Shown here: one piece after another, positions 43,998-54,400 of the stretch | Position numbering within the stretch: the stretch's first letter is position 1 | How the letters are laid out: each line of letters opens with the position of its first letter | DNA from: an uncultured Bacteroidales bacterium | GTDB taxonomy: Bacteria > Bacteroidota > Bacteroidia > Bacteroidales > UBA932 | Direction of reading: 5' to 3' | DNA: 63,107 nt | NCBI GenBank assembly: GCA_944325435.1 | Contig: CALVAC010000019.1 | Coordinates: 1-63,107, forward strand | Notes under the pieces: generated by a model | Databases searched by the model: none | The model's input: the letters and a program-made list of their open reading frames with translations, nothing else | Told to the model about the DNA's origin: nothing | Program-made: the position numbers and the translations under genes

Positions 43998-46100
43998 ATG
44001 AAACATATAATCAAGACTTCAATTGCTCTTCTGGCAGGGATGGCTTTCCTTGCATCCTGCCAGAAGGAGTTTGAATACAGGTTCGCCGACCACGGACCGG
44101 ATGTGGTCGTGAACAGCTGCAGCGAGACAGCCTATATGGGTTCGGTAATCGAATTTTCAGTCAATATAAGCGATCCGGAGTTTGCGCTTTCCACACTGAA
44201 GGCCGAGCTGTATTTCGATGCGGATGTCGTAGGTGAAGTGACTCTCAGGACAAAGGAGCAGGGGACATACGAAGGGGAAGTTCCTGTCCCTATTCTTGCA
44301 GGGATACCTGATGGTACGGCCGCTGTGGTGTTTACCGGTACCAATGTCGGACAGGGCAGGACTGTCCTGGAACCGGTGGAGGTTTCTGTTGTCCGTCCTG
44401 ATTTTGAGTATCTTACCCTCAAGATGGAGAATGGTCAGGAGTACAGGATGGACAGGACCGCGAAATATTCTTATTCCGTGACGCAGTCTTTTCCGCTGAA
44501 TGCGAATGCCATGATAGAGGCTCCTGCAATCTCTGAAGGCGAGGAGCCGATTGTGTTCGGGTGGAACGGCACCGGAATAGAAGCCGGAGCAGAGGGGAAC
44601 ATCCCGTTTTCCAACGGTGTTGCCGGCGAATATACTGTTTCGTTCAACACATTGACTTTTGAGGGAGAACCGTTTGTCGTCTTGACGGTCAATGATGTGG
44701 AGACGACTATGATTGACAACGATACCTACGAGGCTGTGCTTGACCTGACCCAGGGACAGACAGTGACTGTGGATGGGTATGCAGCAGGCTTTGATGACTG
44801 GACAATCGACAGGGACTGGTTCGAGACAGTCTCCTCAGGAGAGTACAGGTTCCTTGCCGTGGATGGCAAGTATAAGATAATCATCGAGCTGGACAATAAG
44901 TTCTTCAGGGTTGAGGCGATGAAGAGCGATACCGAACTCGCTACCTTGAACTCAGATGGTACCGGTGCGGTATGGCTTATAGGCGATGCCAATGTCGGCA
45001 AGCCGACCATGTCGCAGGGAGCAAGCTGGAGTCCGGAGCTCGGCGGACTCTGCCTTGCACAGGTCGAGCCGAAGAAGTACCAGATAACCCTTGTCGCCGG
45101 ACTCAATATCCCTACGGACAAGGTGGACTTCAAGTTCTTCCATCAGAAGACATGGGTGCAGGGGAATGTCGGCGGAGAGTTCGGCGGAGGCACGATTACT
45201 TCGCAGAGCGCGCTCTTTGTTTCAGGAGAAAGTGATGGCAACATCCATGTCGCGGACGGACAGGTACTGCAGCAGGGAGGAGTCTATAAGTTCGTCCTTG
45301 ACCTTTCGGAGGCCACCTGGACTCCGGCTACGGCCGAGACTCCGGCAGTAATGAGCGGTGCGATTCTCACAGTTCAGCAGGATGGCGTAGAGGAGATTCC
45401 TCAGGAGGAGATCTCCATCAACGGGACACAGCTCGAGATGGCGACTCCTGGAATCTACAGTGCCGATATAGACCTGACAAAGGACGGCGCCATAACCCTC
45501 ACCGGCATCAATAACCTTGCGGAATGGTACATAGACCCTGACTATCTGCGTCTTGAAGGCACTTCGCTCCTATTCAATGCCGTTTCAGGCAGATATGAAG
45601 TCACCCTCAACATCAATGACGGATATGCCACCTTTGCCAGGCTGAATGATTCCGGTTCGTATGCGACTTTCTCCGAAGGCGGTCTGTACCTGATGGGTTT
45701 CGGTGTCGGGCATCCGTCAGTCGGAGCGGAGATAGGCTGGACTACAGAGATAGCCTATTCTATGGCCCAGGTAGAGCCCGGAGTCTATCAGTTCACGGGA
45801 GTCGCCATGCCGGAAATGGACCAGACTGTCGGTGGCCGGTTCCGTATGGACTATATTTCAATGAAATATTTCGGGCAGAAAGGCTGGGGTGACGAGAAAG
45901 GCAAGATAAACGGGCAGACCAATACCGTACAGTACACTGACGCGGCCCTGCAGCATTTCAATCCGGATGGAGACAATATAGGATTCGAAACGGCAGAGAC
46001 AGAAAAGCATCTGGAGCAGGGCGCGACCTACAGGCTTACAATCGATCTGTCCCGTCTTGATGAGAACCTCGAGATAATCGACTTTGTGAAGGTGCAGTAG
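43998..46100 (+). CDS. Multidomain surface glycan-binding lipoprotein (SusE/F position)
   Basis: 700 residues. Lipoprotein signal LLAGMAFLASCQKEF. It appears as a string of beta-sandwich modules: an Ig-like module (about 28-135), then two homologous modules, one with VWLIGDANVGKPTMSQGASW (about 323-342) and KFFHQKTWVQG, the other with LYLMGFGVGHPSVGAEIGW (about 564-582) and KYFGQKGWGDEKG. Each is preceded by a smaller domain with TVDGYAAGFDDWTIDRDW or TLTGINNLAEWYIDPDY. Tandem aromatic-rich modules behind SusD are typical of surface glycan-binding proteins that capture polysaccharide for the SusCD pair. A strong terminator closes the operon. Confidence 0.85.
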   Translation: MKHIIKTSIALLAGMAFLASCQKEFEYRFADHGPDVVVNSCSETAYMGSVIEFSVNISDPEFALSTLKAELYFDADVVGEVTLRTKEQGTYEGEVPVPILAGIPDGTAAVVFTGTNVGQGRTVLEPVEVSVVRPDFEYLTLKMENGQEYRMDRTAKYSYSVTQSFPLNANAMIEAPAISEGEEPIVFGWNGTGIEAGAEGNIPFSNGVAGEYTVSFNTLTFEGEPFVVLTVNDVETTMIDNDTYEAVLDLTQGQTVTVDGYAAGFDDWTIDRDWFETVSSGEYRFLAVDGKYKIIIELDNKFFRVEAMKSDTELATLNSDGTGAVWLIGDANVGKPTMSQGASWSPELGGLCLAQVEPKKYQITLVAGLNIPTDKVDFKFFHQKTWVQGNVGGEFGGGTITSQSALFVSGESDGNIHVADGQVLQQGGVYKFVLDLSEATWTPATAETPAVMSGAILTVQQDGVEEIPQEEISINGTQLEMATPGIYSADIDLTKDGAITLTGINNLAEWYIDPDYLRLEGTSLLFNAVSGRYEVTLNINDGYATFARLNDSGSYATFSEGGLYLMGFGVGHPSVGAEIGWTTEIAYSMAQVEPGVYQFTGVAMPEMDQTVGGRFRMDYISMKYFGQKGWGDEKGKINGQTNTVQYTDAALQHFNPDGDNIGFETAETEKHLEQGATYRLTIDLSRLDENLEIIDFVKVQ

Positions 46101-46127
46101 TATCCTGTATCGGTAAGTATTGAACTG

Positions 46128-46154
46128 GCCGGAGGTGACAGCCTCCGGCTTTTT
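46128..46154 (+). terminator. Rho-independent terminator of the glycan locus
   Basis: GCCGGAGG-TGACAG-CCTCCGGC, perfect 8-bp GC-rich stem, followed by TTTTT. Confidence 0.92.
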
Positions 46155-46169
46155 ATTGTCAAAAATCCG

Positions 46170-46177
46170 TATCTTTG
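46170..46177 (+). promoter_or_regulatory. Promoter -7 element of the TPR regulator
   Basis: TATCTTTG fits TAnnTTTG, 18 bp before the ATG at 46195 and just after the terminator; the leader is therefore very short. Confidence 0.6.
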
Positions 46178-46194
46178 CATCAACTTACCGCCAC

Positions 46195-47865
46195 ATGAAA
46201 ACAGCCGATAACAAACCTGCCCGGATCTTCCTGTCTCTTCTACTGCTGTTCTTGTTCTGCGCTGTGCCGTCCCTGTCTTCCTGCGGCCGTCAGGATGATA
46301 CCGAGACCCTGCTTGAAGACCTCGATGCGGCTCTCGGGATGCGCAGGACATACGACAAATATTTCCAGGAAAGGGTATCACTGATGAAACAGATTCTCGA
46401 CGGACAGGATGATCCCGGACAGAAGTACCCTGTCTACATGAAACTGGCGGATGAATACAGGTCCTATAGCCTTGATTCCACATTGACCTGTCTGCTCCTG
46501 TGCAAGGAAATCGCGATGGAGATGGATGACAGCCGCAGGATAGTGGAGTCAGATCTCGCCCTGGCATACGAATATGCCATGACAGGCTATCATACGGAAG
46601 CATCCGACCTGCTGGACCAGTATAGGGAATGGACTGTGCCTCAAGGTCTCGAATACGAATATTTCCAAGTGTGCCACGCCCTTTCCGGAGAGATGATGGC
46701 CTACACCAACACTGTGGAATCCTACAGGGACAAGATTGCCGCGAGGGACAGGTACCGTCAGCTGCTGCTGTCCATGACCGCGGAAAAGTCATACGAGTGG
46801 TATCGGCTCAAGCTGGAGGAATATGAGGAGAAGGATGTCAGGGACAGTATGCTGGTCTGTGCAGCGGAGATGGTCAGGCTGAGCGAGGAGAACACAAGAC
46901 AGTATGCCTCTGCGGCCTGGTTCTACCAGTACTCTCTCGACTGTGATGACCCTGACAGGATAGAGTGGCTTGTCAGGTCTGCAGTCGCTGATGTGATGAA
47001 TGCCACCAGGGACTATGCCTCCCTCACCACGCTTGCCCAGATACTCTTCGACAGAGGGGACATCGACAGGGCTTTCCGCTACCTGGCAGATTATTCCTTG
47101 AGGGATGCCATCGCGTTCAACGGCAAGCTGCGCCCGTGGCAGGTGGCGAGGATATTCCCGGAGATAGAGAGGGCCTACCAGCAGAAATCGGAACGGCAGC
47201 AGAGGATGATGATGGTTATGGTGATAGCGATGTCCGCGCTTGCGGCTGTCCTTGTCCTGCTGCTCCTGTTCATATTCAAGCGTCAGCAGCTGCTCGATGA
47301 GACAAGGCTCAAGCTGTCGCGGTCGTATATAAAGATAGAGGACCAGAACCGCGACCTCATCAATGTCAACAAGGAGATTATGGCACTGAACAAAAGTCTC
47401 AGGGAAGCGGACAAGGTGAAGCAGGAATATATCGCCCAGTTCCTCAGCATCCTGTCGGAGAACATCAACACCACGCGCCAGTACAAGAACCATGTCCTGA
47501 GGTATATCCGCAGGGGAGCTGCGGCTGACCTTGTCTCGGAGATAGAGTCGCTTCCCCCGATTGATGAGGATATCGAGGAGTTCTACAAGATGTTCGACCG
47601 GACATTCGTGAACCTCTATCCTGATTTCGTGGACAAGTTCAACGGTCTGCTTCAGGATGGGGCCGGCATATATCCCAAGGCGGATGACATCCTGACCCCC
47701 GAGCTCAGGATATTCGCCCTCATCAAGATGGGGATAACTGACTCCAGCAAGATAGCCCTGCTTCTGCATTATTCCGCCAATACTATTTACAACTACAGGG
47801 CGAAGGTCAGGAACAAGGCAAGGGACAGCAAGGAGGAGTTCGACAAGGCTGTCAAGTCTCTGTAG
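46195..47865 (+). CDS. TPR sensor / TM / helix-turn-helix regulator next to the glycan locus
   Basis: 556 residues from the ATG just after the promoter. An N-terminal hydrophobic signal (FLSLLLLFLFCAVPSLSSCG) is followed by about 300 residues of TPR-like helices predicted outside the cytoplasm (MKLADEYRSYSLDSTLTCLL). A TM helix lies at about 338-360, then a coiled coil (LKLSRSYIKIEDQNRDLINV). The cytoplasmic end contains LTPELRIFALIKMGITDSSK and SANTIYNYRAKVRNKA, a LuxR-like helix-turn-helix. This matches the DUF6377-type regulators that accompany SusCD loci in Bacteroidetes. It probably senses the state of the envelope or a glycan and controls the locus upstream; the target is inferred. Confidence 0.82.
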   Translation: MKTADNKPARIFLSLLLLFLFCAVPSLSSCGRQDDTETLLEDLDAALGMRRTYDKYFQERVSLMKQILDGQDDPGQKYPVYMKLADEYRSYSLDSTLTCLLLCKEIAMEMDDSRRIVESDLALAYEYAMTGYHTEASDLLDQYREWTVPQGLEYEYFQVCHALSGEMMAYTNTVESYRDKIAARDRYRQLLLSMTAEKSYEWYRLKLEEYEEKDVRDSMLVCAAEMVRLSEENTRQYASAAWFYQYSLDCDDPDRIEWLVRSAVADVMNATRDYASLTTLAQILFDRGDIDRAFRYLADYSLRDAIAFNGKLRPWQVARIFPEIERAYQQKSERQQRMMMVMVIAMSALAAVLVLLLLFIFKRQQLLDETRLKLSRSYIKIEDQNRDLINVNKEIMALNKSLREADKVKQEYIAQFLSILSENINTTRQYKNHVLRYIRRGAAADLVSEIESLPPIDEDIEEFYKMFDRTFVNLYPDFVDKFNGLLQDGAGIYPKADDILTPELRIFALIKMGITDSSKIALLLHYSANTIYNYRAKVRNKARDSKEEFDKAVKSL

Positions 47866-47900
47866 CGGATTGTCTGGCAGGCCCCGGTCGTCTATCATAT

Positions 47901-47932
47901 TTTGTTTTTTGATGAAAAAATCCCTACATTTG
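47901..47932 (+). promoter_or_regulatory. Promoter of the actin/tubulin gene cluster
   Basis: TTTG at 47901-47904, a 20-bp spacer and TACATTTG at 47925-47932 give the complete Bacteroidetes consensus (-33 TTTG, -7 TAnnTTTG), 25 bp before the chosen start at 47958. It is the best promoter match in the window. Confidence 0.8.
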
Positions 47933-47957
47933 CGACATCTATGAAAATGTGCGAATT

Positions 47958-49424
47958 ATGTCGGCTAAACTAATTGATTTCACTGCCCTTGCTTTGCTTT
48001 CAGGGGGGGTATTGTTCAGTTCCTGCGGAGGTAACAGTTCGGCTTTCATTACCAATCTCAGAAATTTCTCTGATGACAAGGAAATAACGGAGGTGGAGTA
48101 CGCAAGCCTCAAGGGCTTCCTGCAGAGGACCCCGAAAGGCTTTGATGTAGGCGGAACACATATCTCCACTGAAGCTGACCTTGTCTCATATCTTCACGGC
48201 CAGGGGATAACATCCAGCGCCAAGGCCCTTGCGGTCATGCCGGATGTGACATTCGACTTTCTGCAGGTCTATCTGGAGAATTCTGCCAGTATGAAGGGCT
48301 ATTCCAATGCGGGAAACCCCAATTTCACTGCTCCGGTGATTGCCCTGTTCAATGTCGGGGATCCTGACACTCAGATTGTCACAGGATATGTCGGCGGCTC
48401 TTCATCCGGAGAGGCAGCCCTGTCTCCGGTCGAGCGTCCGGAATTCGAGTCCAACCTTGCCAACGGACGTGTCGCTACGGCAGTCAGTTCTCCTATCGAC
48501 CGGATAATATCCCTGGCGATTGATTCCACGTCTCTGTCATCTGTCTCTTGTATTGTTACGGATGGTATCCTGAGCGGTTCCAACAGCGAGATACAGAAAG
48601 ACAGGGAGTTCACCATCAAGAATCTTCCGCTTCTGGAGCAGAGGATAAGGGATGCGGTCAAGAAAGCCCACGCCAAAGGCCTTTCTATGATGATATACAG
48701 GCTGGAGACTGAGTTTACCGGAACATATTTCGACTACAGGAACACCCATCACAGGCTTTCAGGCGAGGAGCGTCCGTATTATATGATATTCTTCGGCCAT
48801 CAGACCAACCTTTCCAAGGTGAAGTCCCGTCTTGCCGCAGAGCGTTCATTCGATCCTGAAAACGTGCTCGTGTCATACGAGATGGGTGCATTCACCCCAA
48901 TGACCAAAGCTCTTCTTCTCAAGATGCCGGGCACGGCTGATGTCACCGTGATTCCGGCCAGGAGCACTGTGCAGATCAAGGGCAATCCTGTGGTGCCTGT
49001 GGATTTCAAGGTCAGGCTCGCGATGCAGAGTCTGCCATCATGGTACGATGACGAGGATATCCTCGAGAGATTCCTGAGGTTCTACTATGTCGATGAATCC
49101 TATTCCACTGATGTGGACAGGACGGATTTCATACAGAAAATAGATGAGGCGGATGAATCCCTCAGGACGTACGATGTCACCTTCCAGATAGGTAATGATT
49201 TTATCTCTTCTTTCTCCGGAAGCAGGGAATGCCATCTCGTGCTCCCCGGATTTGCCGACCCGTGGTATCTCGAGCATTCCACGGAGGATGACACCGATAT
49301 GGATGATGATGACCTGGAAGACACTTTCGCCTTGAGTTATCTGGTCGGGGGTATTCTGAAGGGGCTTGAGGTCCGTCTCCCTGAAAACGCTATCGACATA
49401 CGGCTTACTCTCCAGAAACAATAA
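47958..49424 (+). CDS. vWA-like lipoprotein of the actin/tubulin cluster
   Basis: 488 residues. ATG at 47958 is chosen over the GTG at 47949 because it starts the lipoprotein signal (LALLSGGVLFSSCGGNSS). Residues about 95-310 resemble a von Willebrand A fold: FDFLQVYLENSASMKGY (Glu107-Asn108-Ser109-Ala110-Ser111) stands where D-x-S-x-S of the metal site is normal, SCIVTDGILSG is the later strand with Asp, and MMIYRLETEF and YYMIFFG follow. The first metal-site Asp is replaced by Glu-Asn, so metal binding may be altered. The C-terminal third is unrecognised and very acidic near the end (EDDTDMDDDDLEDTF). First gene of a tight operon; likely the outer-membrane or periplasmic face of the system. 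Confidence 0.7.
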   Translation: MSAKLIDFTALALLSGGVLFSSCGGNSSAFITNLRNFSDDKEITEVEYASLKGFLQRTPKGFDVGGTHISTEADLVSYLHGQGITSSAKALAVMPDVTFDFLQVYLENSASMKGYSNAGNPNFTAPVIALFNVGDPDTQIVTGYVGGSSSGEAALSPVERPEFESNLANGRVATAVSSPIDRIISLAIDSTSLSSVSCIVTDGILSGSNSEIQKDREFTIKNLPLLEQRIRDAVKKAHAKGLSMMIYRLETEFTGTYFDYRNTHHRLSGEERPYYMIFFGHQTNLSKVKSRLAAERSFDPENVLVSYEMGAFTPMTKALLLKMPGTADVTVIPARSTVQIKGNPVVPVDFKVRLAMQSLPSWYDDEDILERFLRFYYVDESYSTDVDRTDFIQKIDEADESLRTYDVTFQIGNDFISSFSGSRECHLVLPGFADPWYLEHSTEDDTDMDDDDLEDTFALSYLVGGILKGLEVRLPENAIDIRLTLQKQ

Positions 49425-49436
49425 AAACCATCTTAT

Positions 49437-49883
49437 ATGAATTTCATTTATTTCCTTGTGAACGGCCCGTCCCAGAATGAGGTCTACGGGTCCTGGTATA
49501 TGGACGAGGGCTATGTGCTCGGCCTTGTGCTGTCCATCATTATCGCTGTCCTTGCAGTGGTGCTTTTCTATTATGTGTGGAGCAAGTTCAAGCCTGTGAC
49601 GGCCCTGCACTGGTTCATAACCATGGGTGTGGCTGCGGTGGCGACCTTCTGTGTCAACTTTTTCATCGCCAAAGGACGCATTGTCAACTACATTTCGTTC
49701 AACGCCCTTGACCAGGCGGATCCCACTGCCATCCAGAGGGTCGCTGCAGGTACGCTCGATATGTGGATGTATTCCCTCAATTCCCTTATCCTTGCTGTCA
49801 TCTTTTATTTCATCTTCTCGGTGATACTGAAAAGGTGGTCCAACAGCTACAACATCCCGTTCGGGGTTTCGAGGAAGAAATAG
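49437..49883 (+). CDS. Small integral membrane protein with three TM helices
   Basis: 148 residues, 12 bp after the lipoprotein gene. Hydrophobic segments at about 25-47 (VLGLVLSIIIAVLAVVLFYYVW), 56-80 (HWFITMGVAAVATFCVNFFIA) and 110-132 (SLILAVIFYFIFSVILKRW). A short loop with ISFNALDQADPTAIQRVAAG separates the last two. The end is basic (GVSRKK), placing the C-terminus in the cytoplasm. I do not recognise the family. Its place between a lipoprotein and the tubulin-like GTPase suggests an inner membrane anchor for the complex. Confidence 0.7.
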   Translation: MNFIYFLVNGPSQNEVYGSWYMDEGYVLGLVLSIIIAVLAVVLFYYVWSKFKPVTALHWFITMGVAAVATFCVNFFIAKGRIVNYISFNALDQADPTAIQRVAAGTLDMWMYSLNSLILAVIFYFIFSVILKRWSNSYNIPFGVSRKK

Positions 49884-49920
49884 GGGTGCAGGTCAGAGGA
49901 AATTTAATTGACATACAGCA

Positions 49921-51426
49921 ATGACGACATACGTGTTTTTCGTAGGAGGGACCGGGGCGCGTGTCCTGCGGTCTCTCGTGATGTTGCTTGCCTCCGGAGT
50001 CGAGATAGGGGCGAACAACAAGATAGTGCCGGTTATCATCGACTATGACATGCAGAACGGCGACCTCAAGGAGGCCAAGGATCTGCTCAACCTCTACAAC
50101 CGGCTCCACAACACCGCCGCATACACTTCCGGCGAGAGCGGATTCTTCAATGCAGCCATCGAGATGAGGGACTATTCGATGGCGAACATCAAGGGTGATG
50201 GAGACAGGGATACGTTCGCAAAATACATAATGTATTCTTTCCTGAAGAATGACAGGGAGCTTGCCCCGACGGCAGCCCTTATCAATGCCCTTTATGACGA
50301 TTCTCCCCAGGATTCCCCGTCCACTGAGCTTAACCTTGAAATGTCGGTGGGCTTCAAGGGCAACCCCAACATCGGAAGCGTCATTTTCAATGACTATTTC
50401 AATGACAGGAGCTACGGGTATCAGGATTTCGTCTCAGAGTTCGGGGACGGAAGCAGGGCCTTCATAGTTGGCTCTATTTTCGGCGGTACCGGGTCTTCCG
50501 GTCTGCCTCAGCTCGTCAAGAAGTTCCGTCAGGAGGGAGAGGCCGGCTCCGGCAACAGCACTGCCTTGCAGCATGCGCCCGTAGGGGCCTGCGTAGTCCT
50601 TCCTTATTTCAATGTGAACAAGGATGCCCGGAGTGCAATCAGTTCGGATACATTCAATTCCAAGGCGAAGGCTGCCCTGACCTACTATGCGGCCGAGATC
50701 AATTCGAAGCTGAATGAAATCTACTATATAGGTTGCACGGGAGCCGGCCAGCCGTATGCCAACCATGAGGGCGGAGAGGCGCAGAAGAACTATGCCCATC
50801 TTGTGGAGGTGCTTTCTGCGATGAGCATAATCGAATTTATCAGAAGGGATGACAGGGATATCCCAAACAAAGACCTCACCGGAACTCCGGAGTGCTATGA
50901 ATACCGGGTGCAGCACGGCCTTCTGAACAAGAACGGCAGGGATGAGCTGAAGCCCGTGTCATATCTCGACATCCTCGGGCTGAAGAACGATGACGAAAAA
51001 TCGATTTATCACCGCTATGTCCGCCATCTCAATGCGTTCGCCTATTTCGTCAAATACTGCCTTGACTTCACTTTCTCCGGCAAGGATTCGGGAATGTTCG
51101 GCCAGAGCTATTACAAGTCTCTCGGCAAATACATCACCGGAGGCCAGTTCGGTCCGGAACTGAAAGACTTCGAGGAAAGGTTCGTAAGATGGACTAAGGA
51201 ACTCGGGGACAATTCCCAGCTGAGGTTCGACCCTTACGATTTCAGCCAGGAGCTGGACTATCTTGTCCACAGGGATGAGAACAAGGCGAAGGCCAAGGAT
51301 ATAAAGGACACTATCCGACTTGCCCTTGCCAACGGCAGCAAGGAATACAAAAGCGAGCCGGACAGCGCAGGCAAGATATTTCTCCATATAGGTTCCCAAG
51401 CAGGCATAGAGGCTGCTGACAGATAA
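49921..51426 (+). CDS. Tubulin-like GTPase family protein
   Basis: 501 residues. N-terminal TTYVFFVGGTGARVLRSL resembles the first nucleotide loop of tubulin/FtsZ-like proteins, and VPVIIDYDMQN follows as strand 3. The tubulin signature is at 188-194 (GGTGSSG within SIFGGTGSSGLPQL), matching [SAG]GGTG[SAT]G. A putative catalytic T7-like acidic loop is not obvious. The C-terminal half is helical and has no FtsZ C-tail. This fits the prokaryotic 'tubulin-like' families implicated in membrane remodelling rather than FtsZ itself. Spacing to the actin-like gene is 12 bp. GTP binding and polymerisation are inferred from the motif. Confidence 0.75.
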   Translation: MTTYVFFVGGTGARVLRSLVMLLASGVEIGANNKIVPVIIDYDMQNGDLKEAKDLLNLYNRLHNTAAYTSGESGFFNAAIEMRDYSMANIKGDGDRDTFAKYIMYSFLKNDRELAPTAALINALYDDSPQDSPSTELNLEMSVGFKGNPNIGSVIFNDYFNDRSYGYQDFVSEFGDGSRAFIVGSIFGGTGSSGLPQLVKKFRQEGEAGSGNSTALQHAPVGACVVLPYFNVNKDARSAISSDTFNSKAKAALTYYAAEINSKLNEIYYIGCTGAGQPYANHEGGEAQKNYAHLVEVLSAMSIIEFIRRDDRDIPNKDLTGTPECYEYRVQHGLLNKNGRDELKPVSYLDILGLKNDDEKSIYHRYVRHLNAFAYFVKYCLDFTFSGKDSGMFGQSYYKSLGKYITGGQFGPELKDFEERFVRWTKELGDNSQLRFDPYDFSQELDYLVHRDENKAKAKDIKDTIRLALANGSKEYKSEPDSAGKIFLHIGSQAGIEAADR

Positions 51427-51438
51427 ACAGACAGAGTT

Positions 51439-54400
51439 ATGGCATATATATTCAGAATACATAAAGGTCCTGAGGCTGGCGGCGAGGGCTGGCAGCCGAA
51501 AGGGGAAATCATAGTGGGCAAGGAAGGTGTCGGTGTCTCCAGTATCCTCGATTCCATGGACTATCTGCCGGCTTCCGGCAAGGTAGGGACATCTATCCCT
51601 ACTCCTCTGGCAAGGATATATCTTTTCAGGACTGCATTTCTCGCAAAGGAGAGCAAGGACAACGGGGTCTACGGCGAGCTTGTCTCGGACTGTCTGGACC
51701 TGCTCCAGTTCCTGTTCGAGAAAGGGGAGGACCCTGCCTTGAAAGTGTATGTGTGGGATGCCGCGAAGAGTATCTCGGATCTGAAGAATGCGGGATATCC
51801 CGCCCTCACCCTTCTCGGGGATTCCCTGAAGATGGCTCTCGACTCGGACAGCGATACTTTTTCCCGTTCCGGTCTGATAATCTATCTGATTGAATATGAC
51901 GGGGTCCTGCTCGGAGGGACATCTCCGTTCTCACTCGTGTTCACATCTCCTAACCTGCGCAGGGTTCTGCGTGAAAAAAGAGCGAAGGGGGAGGCCGGGT
52001 CTTTCTCTTCCAACAAGAGGGTGGAGTTCTTCAACCTGCCGCGCTCACTGAAGGAGAGGCCTGTCGAATTCAGGGAATATCTCCTGTCGATGACCAAGAA
52101 GTTCAACAGGGAATTCATCGCAGCCGGTCCGCTGAGACCGTTCACTGACTATGTCGAGCGTCAGACCTCTGACCTCAAGGATGTCACTGCTGATATCTTT
52201 GATGAAAGGTATAAGAATATCAATTGCATGGAAGCAGGGAGCACAAAGACTATATCTGTGCTGACCCCTGCCATGACACCTCTCTGCTACAATGCGGTCC
52301 TTCCTGAAATGAAGGAAAGCCATTTCCTTATGAAGCCGACATGCCAGGCGTACAAGGAATTCATGAAGAACACCCCGCTCGTGCTGCCGACATCTTTCAG
52401 CGAGTCAGGGTGGATATATGTGGATGAGCCGTGGGATGTGAGGACGGAGATACTGGACAGGTGCTGCAAAGGCAGGATATCGGAGAGGAGGCTTCCGAAG
52501 AACGGCAGCACGAACGCCGAATTCACCAACATGCAGTATCCGTGGGTGTCCAACTGCGACTTCTTCACAGACAGGCTCATCGACCTTACCTACGATGTCA
52601 ATGTCAGCCATTTCTTCAACAATGCCAACACTCCGCGCTTCCTGCTCCCTATAAGGAAGGAATATTTCTGGTTCTTCACAGTCGATGATCTCAGGAAGAA
52701 CCTGAAGATGACCGTGGATGCGGAGAAGATAGAGGGGACGGAGAATGTCCGTCTGCACAGTGTCAAGGTGGACCTGACCATCCCTCTCGATTCTGCAAGG
52801 GGAAAGATTACCTTGAGCAGGACATATACTGACAACCAGAACGATTCCTATACAATCCGTACGCGCAGGAGGGGATTCGGTCTGGGAATCTTCCCGTTCT
52901 ACCGGCTGGATGAGAAGAATACCGGTCTGAAGAACGAATACAGTGTCTATATGTTCGATGCCGGGGACAGGGAGAGTGCAATCGACCTGCATTTCTATTC
53001 TGCAGACAGGCAGTCCGCTCCTCTGACATCCACAGGAAAACTCCGCTCCCAGACGCCTGCAGGCCTGTCCAAGGTGTATAACCTCCGTTCAAGGACGGCA
53101 TCCAACGCATTCGATTTCATCGAGGTCGAGGTGGCCGATGATGCCGGCAACGGGGTCGATACCGGACTTGTGGTGCCGCTATGGCCTGAGCAGCAGAGTC
53201 TTGACATCGAGGGTTACAACACCATATTCTCCATCGATTTCGGGACGTCCAATACCCATATCGCATACTGGGACCCTAAGGAGAACAAGGTCAAGCCGTT
53301 CGAGATAGATATCGATGAACAGCAGATGGTCCTCCTCAACGCCCCATACATCAAGGACAATGTCACCGATTTCCGGCGCAGGGAGAGTTTTGGCCGTGCC
53401 GCTGATTTCACGGACTTCCTGAGGGAGTTCGTCCCTTCCGTGATAGGGCCTGACAGCAGGATAAAGAAGATAAGCTATCCGGTCAAGACCGCAACCCTCG
53501 AATCCAACAGGTTCAGCAAGGGCAAGAGCCTGTTCGAGAATGTCAATATCGGTTTCGATATAGACAGCGAGCAGGTGAAGGTGCCGCTCCAGAGTTTTAT
53601 CTACAACACCAATCTCAAATGGGCTCTCCAGTATGACCGGTCCAATGCCCAGGCCAAGGGCAGGGTGGAGGCCTATTGCGAGCAGACCCTGTGGATGCTC
53701 AAGAATCTGATAGTCATAAAGGGTTTCTACTGCAGGAATATCAAGATTCTGTATTTCTATCCGGAAAGCATGATGCAGGCGGACAAGGATATGTTCGATG
53801 AGGCATGGGCACAGGCTGCAAAGGACATATTCGACAGCTGCGGTTTCGGCGTAGATCTCAAGCCTGCGGAACTCGAGTCTGTCGCACCTTACTATTCCCT
53901 TCTCAAGAGGGATGAAGCCCTGTATTCCTACAATTCCGTGAATATCGACATCGGAGGAGGTACTACGGACATCTTCCTGTTCGACAAGAAATACGAGGAT
54001 TCCGACAGCCGCTATTTCGGTTATGAGGCTTCCATCCAGTTTGCCGGGAACGACATCTGGGGCAAGACCTATCCATCCGGAGACAAGAACGGTTTCGTAG
54101 AGTATATGAAACACGAGATACAGAACCCGAACAACGGTATTTCCGAAGACCTGCTCAGGGCGTATGACAATTTCGGCAGGAAAGACAATCCGGAAGACAT
54201 GTCCAGCTTCTTCTTCAAGCATACAGGGTACGGGTTCGGGGACAGGATACGCAACAGCGGCAAACTGAAATATGTCCTTCTGCTGCACTATGCATCCATC
54301 CTGTGGTATCTGTCCGACATGATAAAGTATGTCCGGGCGACAGTGCCGTCAGGTCTGGACATGCCGAGCCGTGTGACATTCACAGGAAAGGGCAGCGAAT

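Noticed and set aside
49921..51426. Annotation as FtsZ
   Set aside because: Only the GGTG signature and N-terminal loop fit; no FtsZ-type T7 motif or C-terminal tail and no division-gene neighbours.
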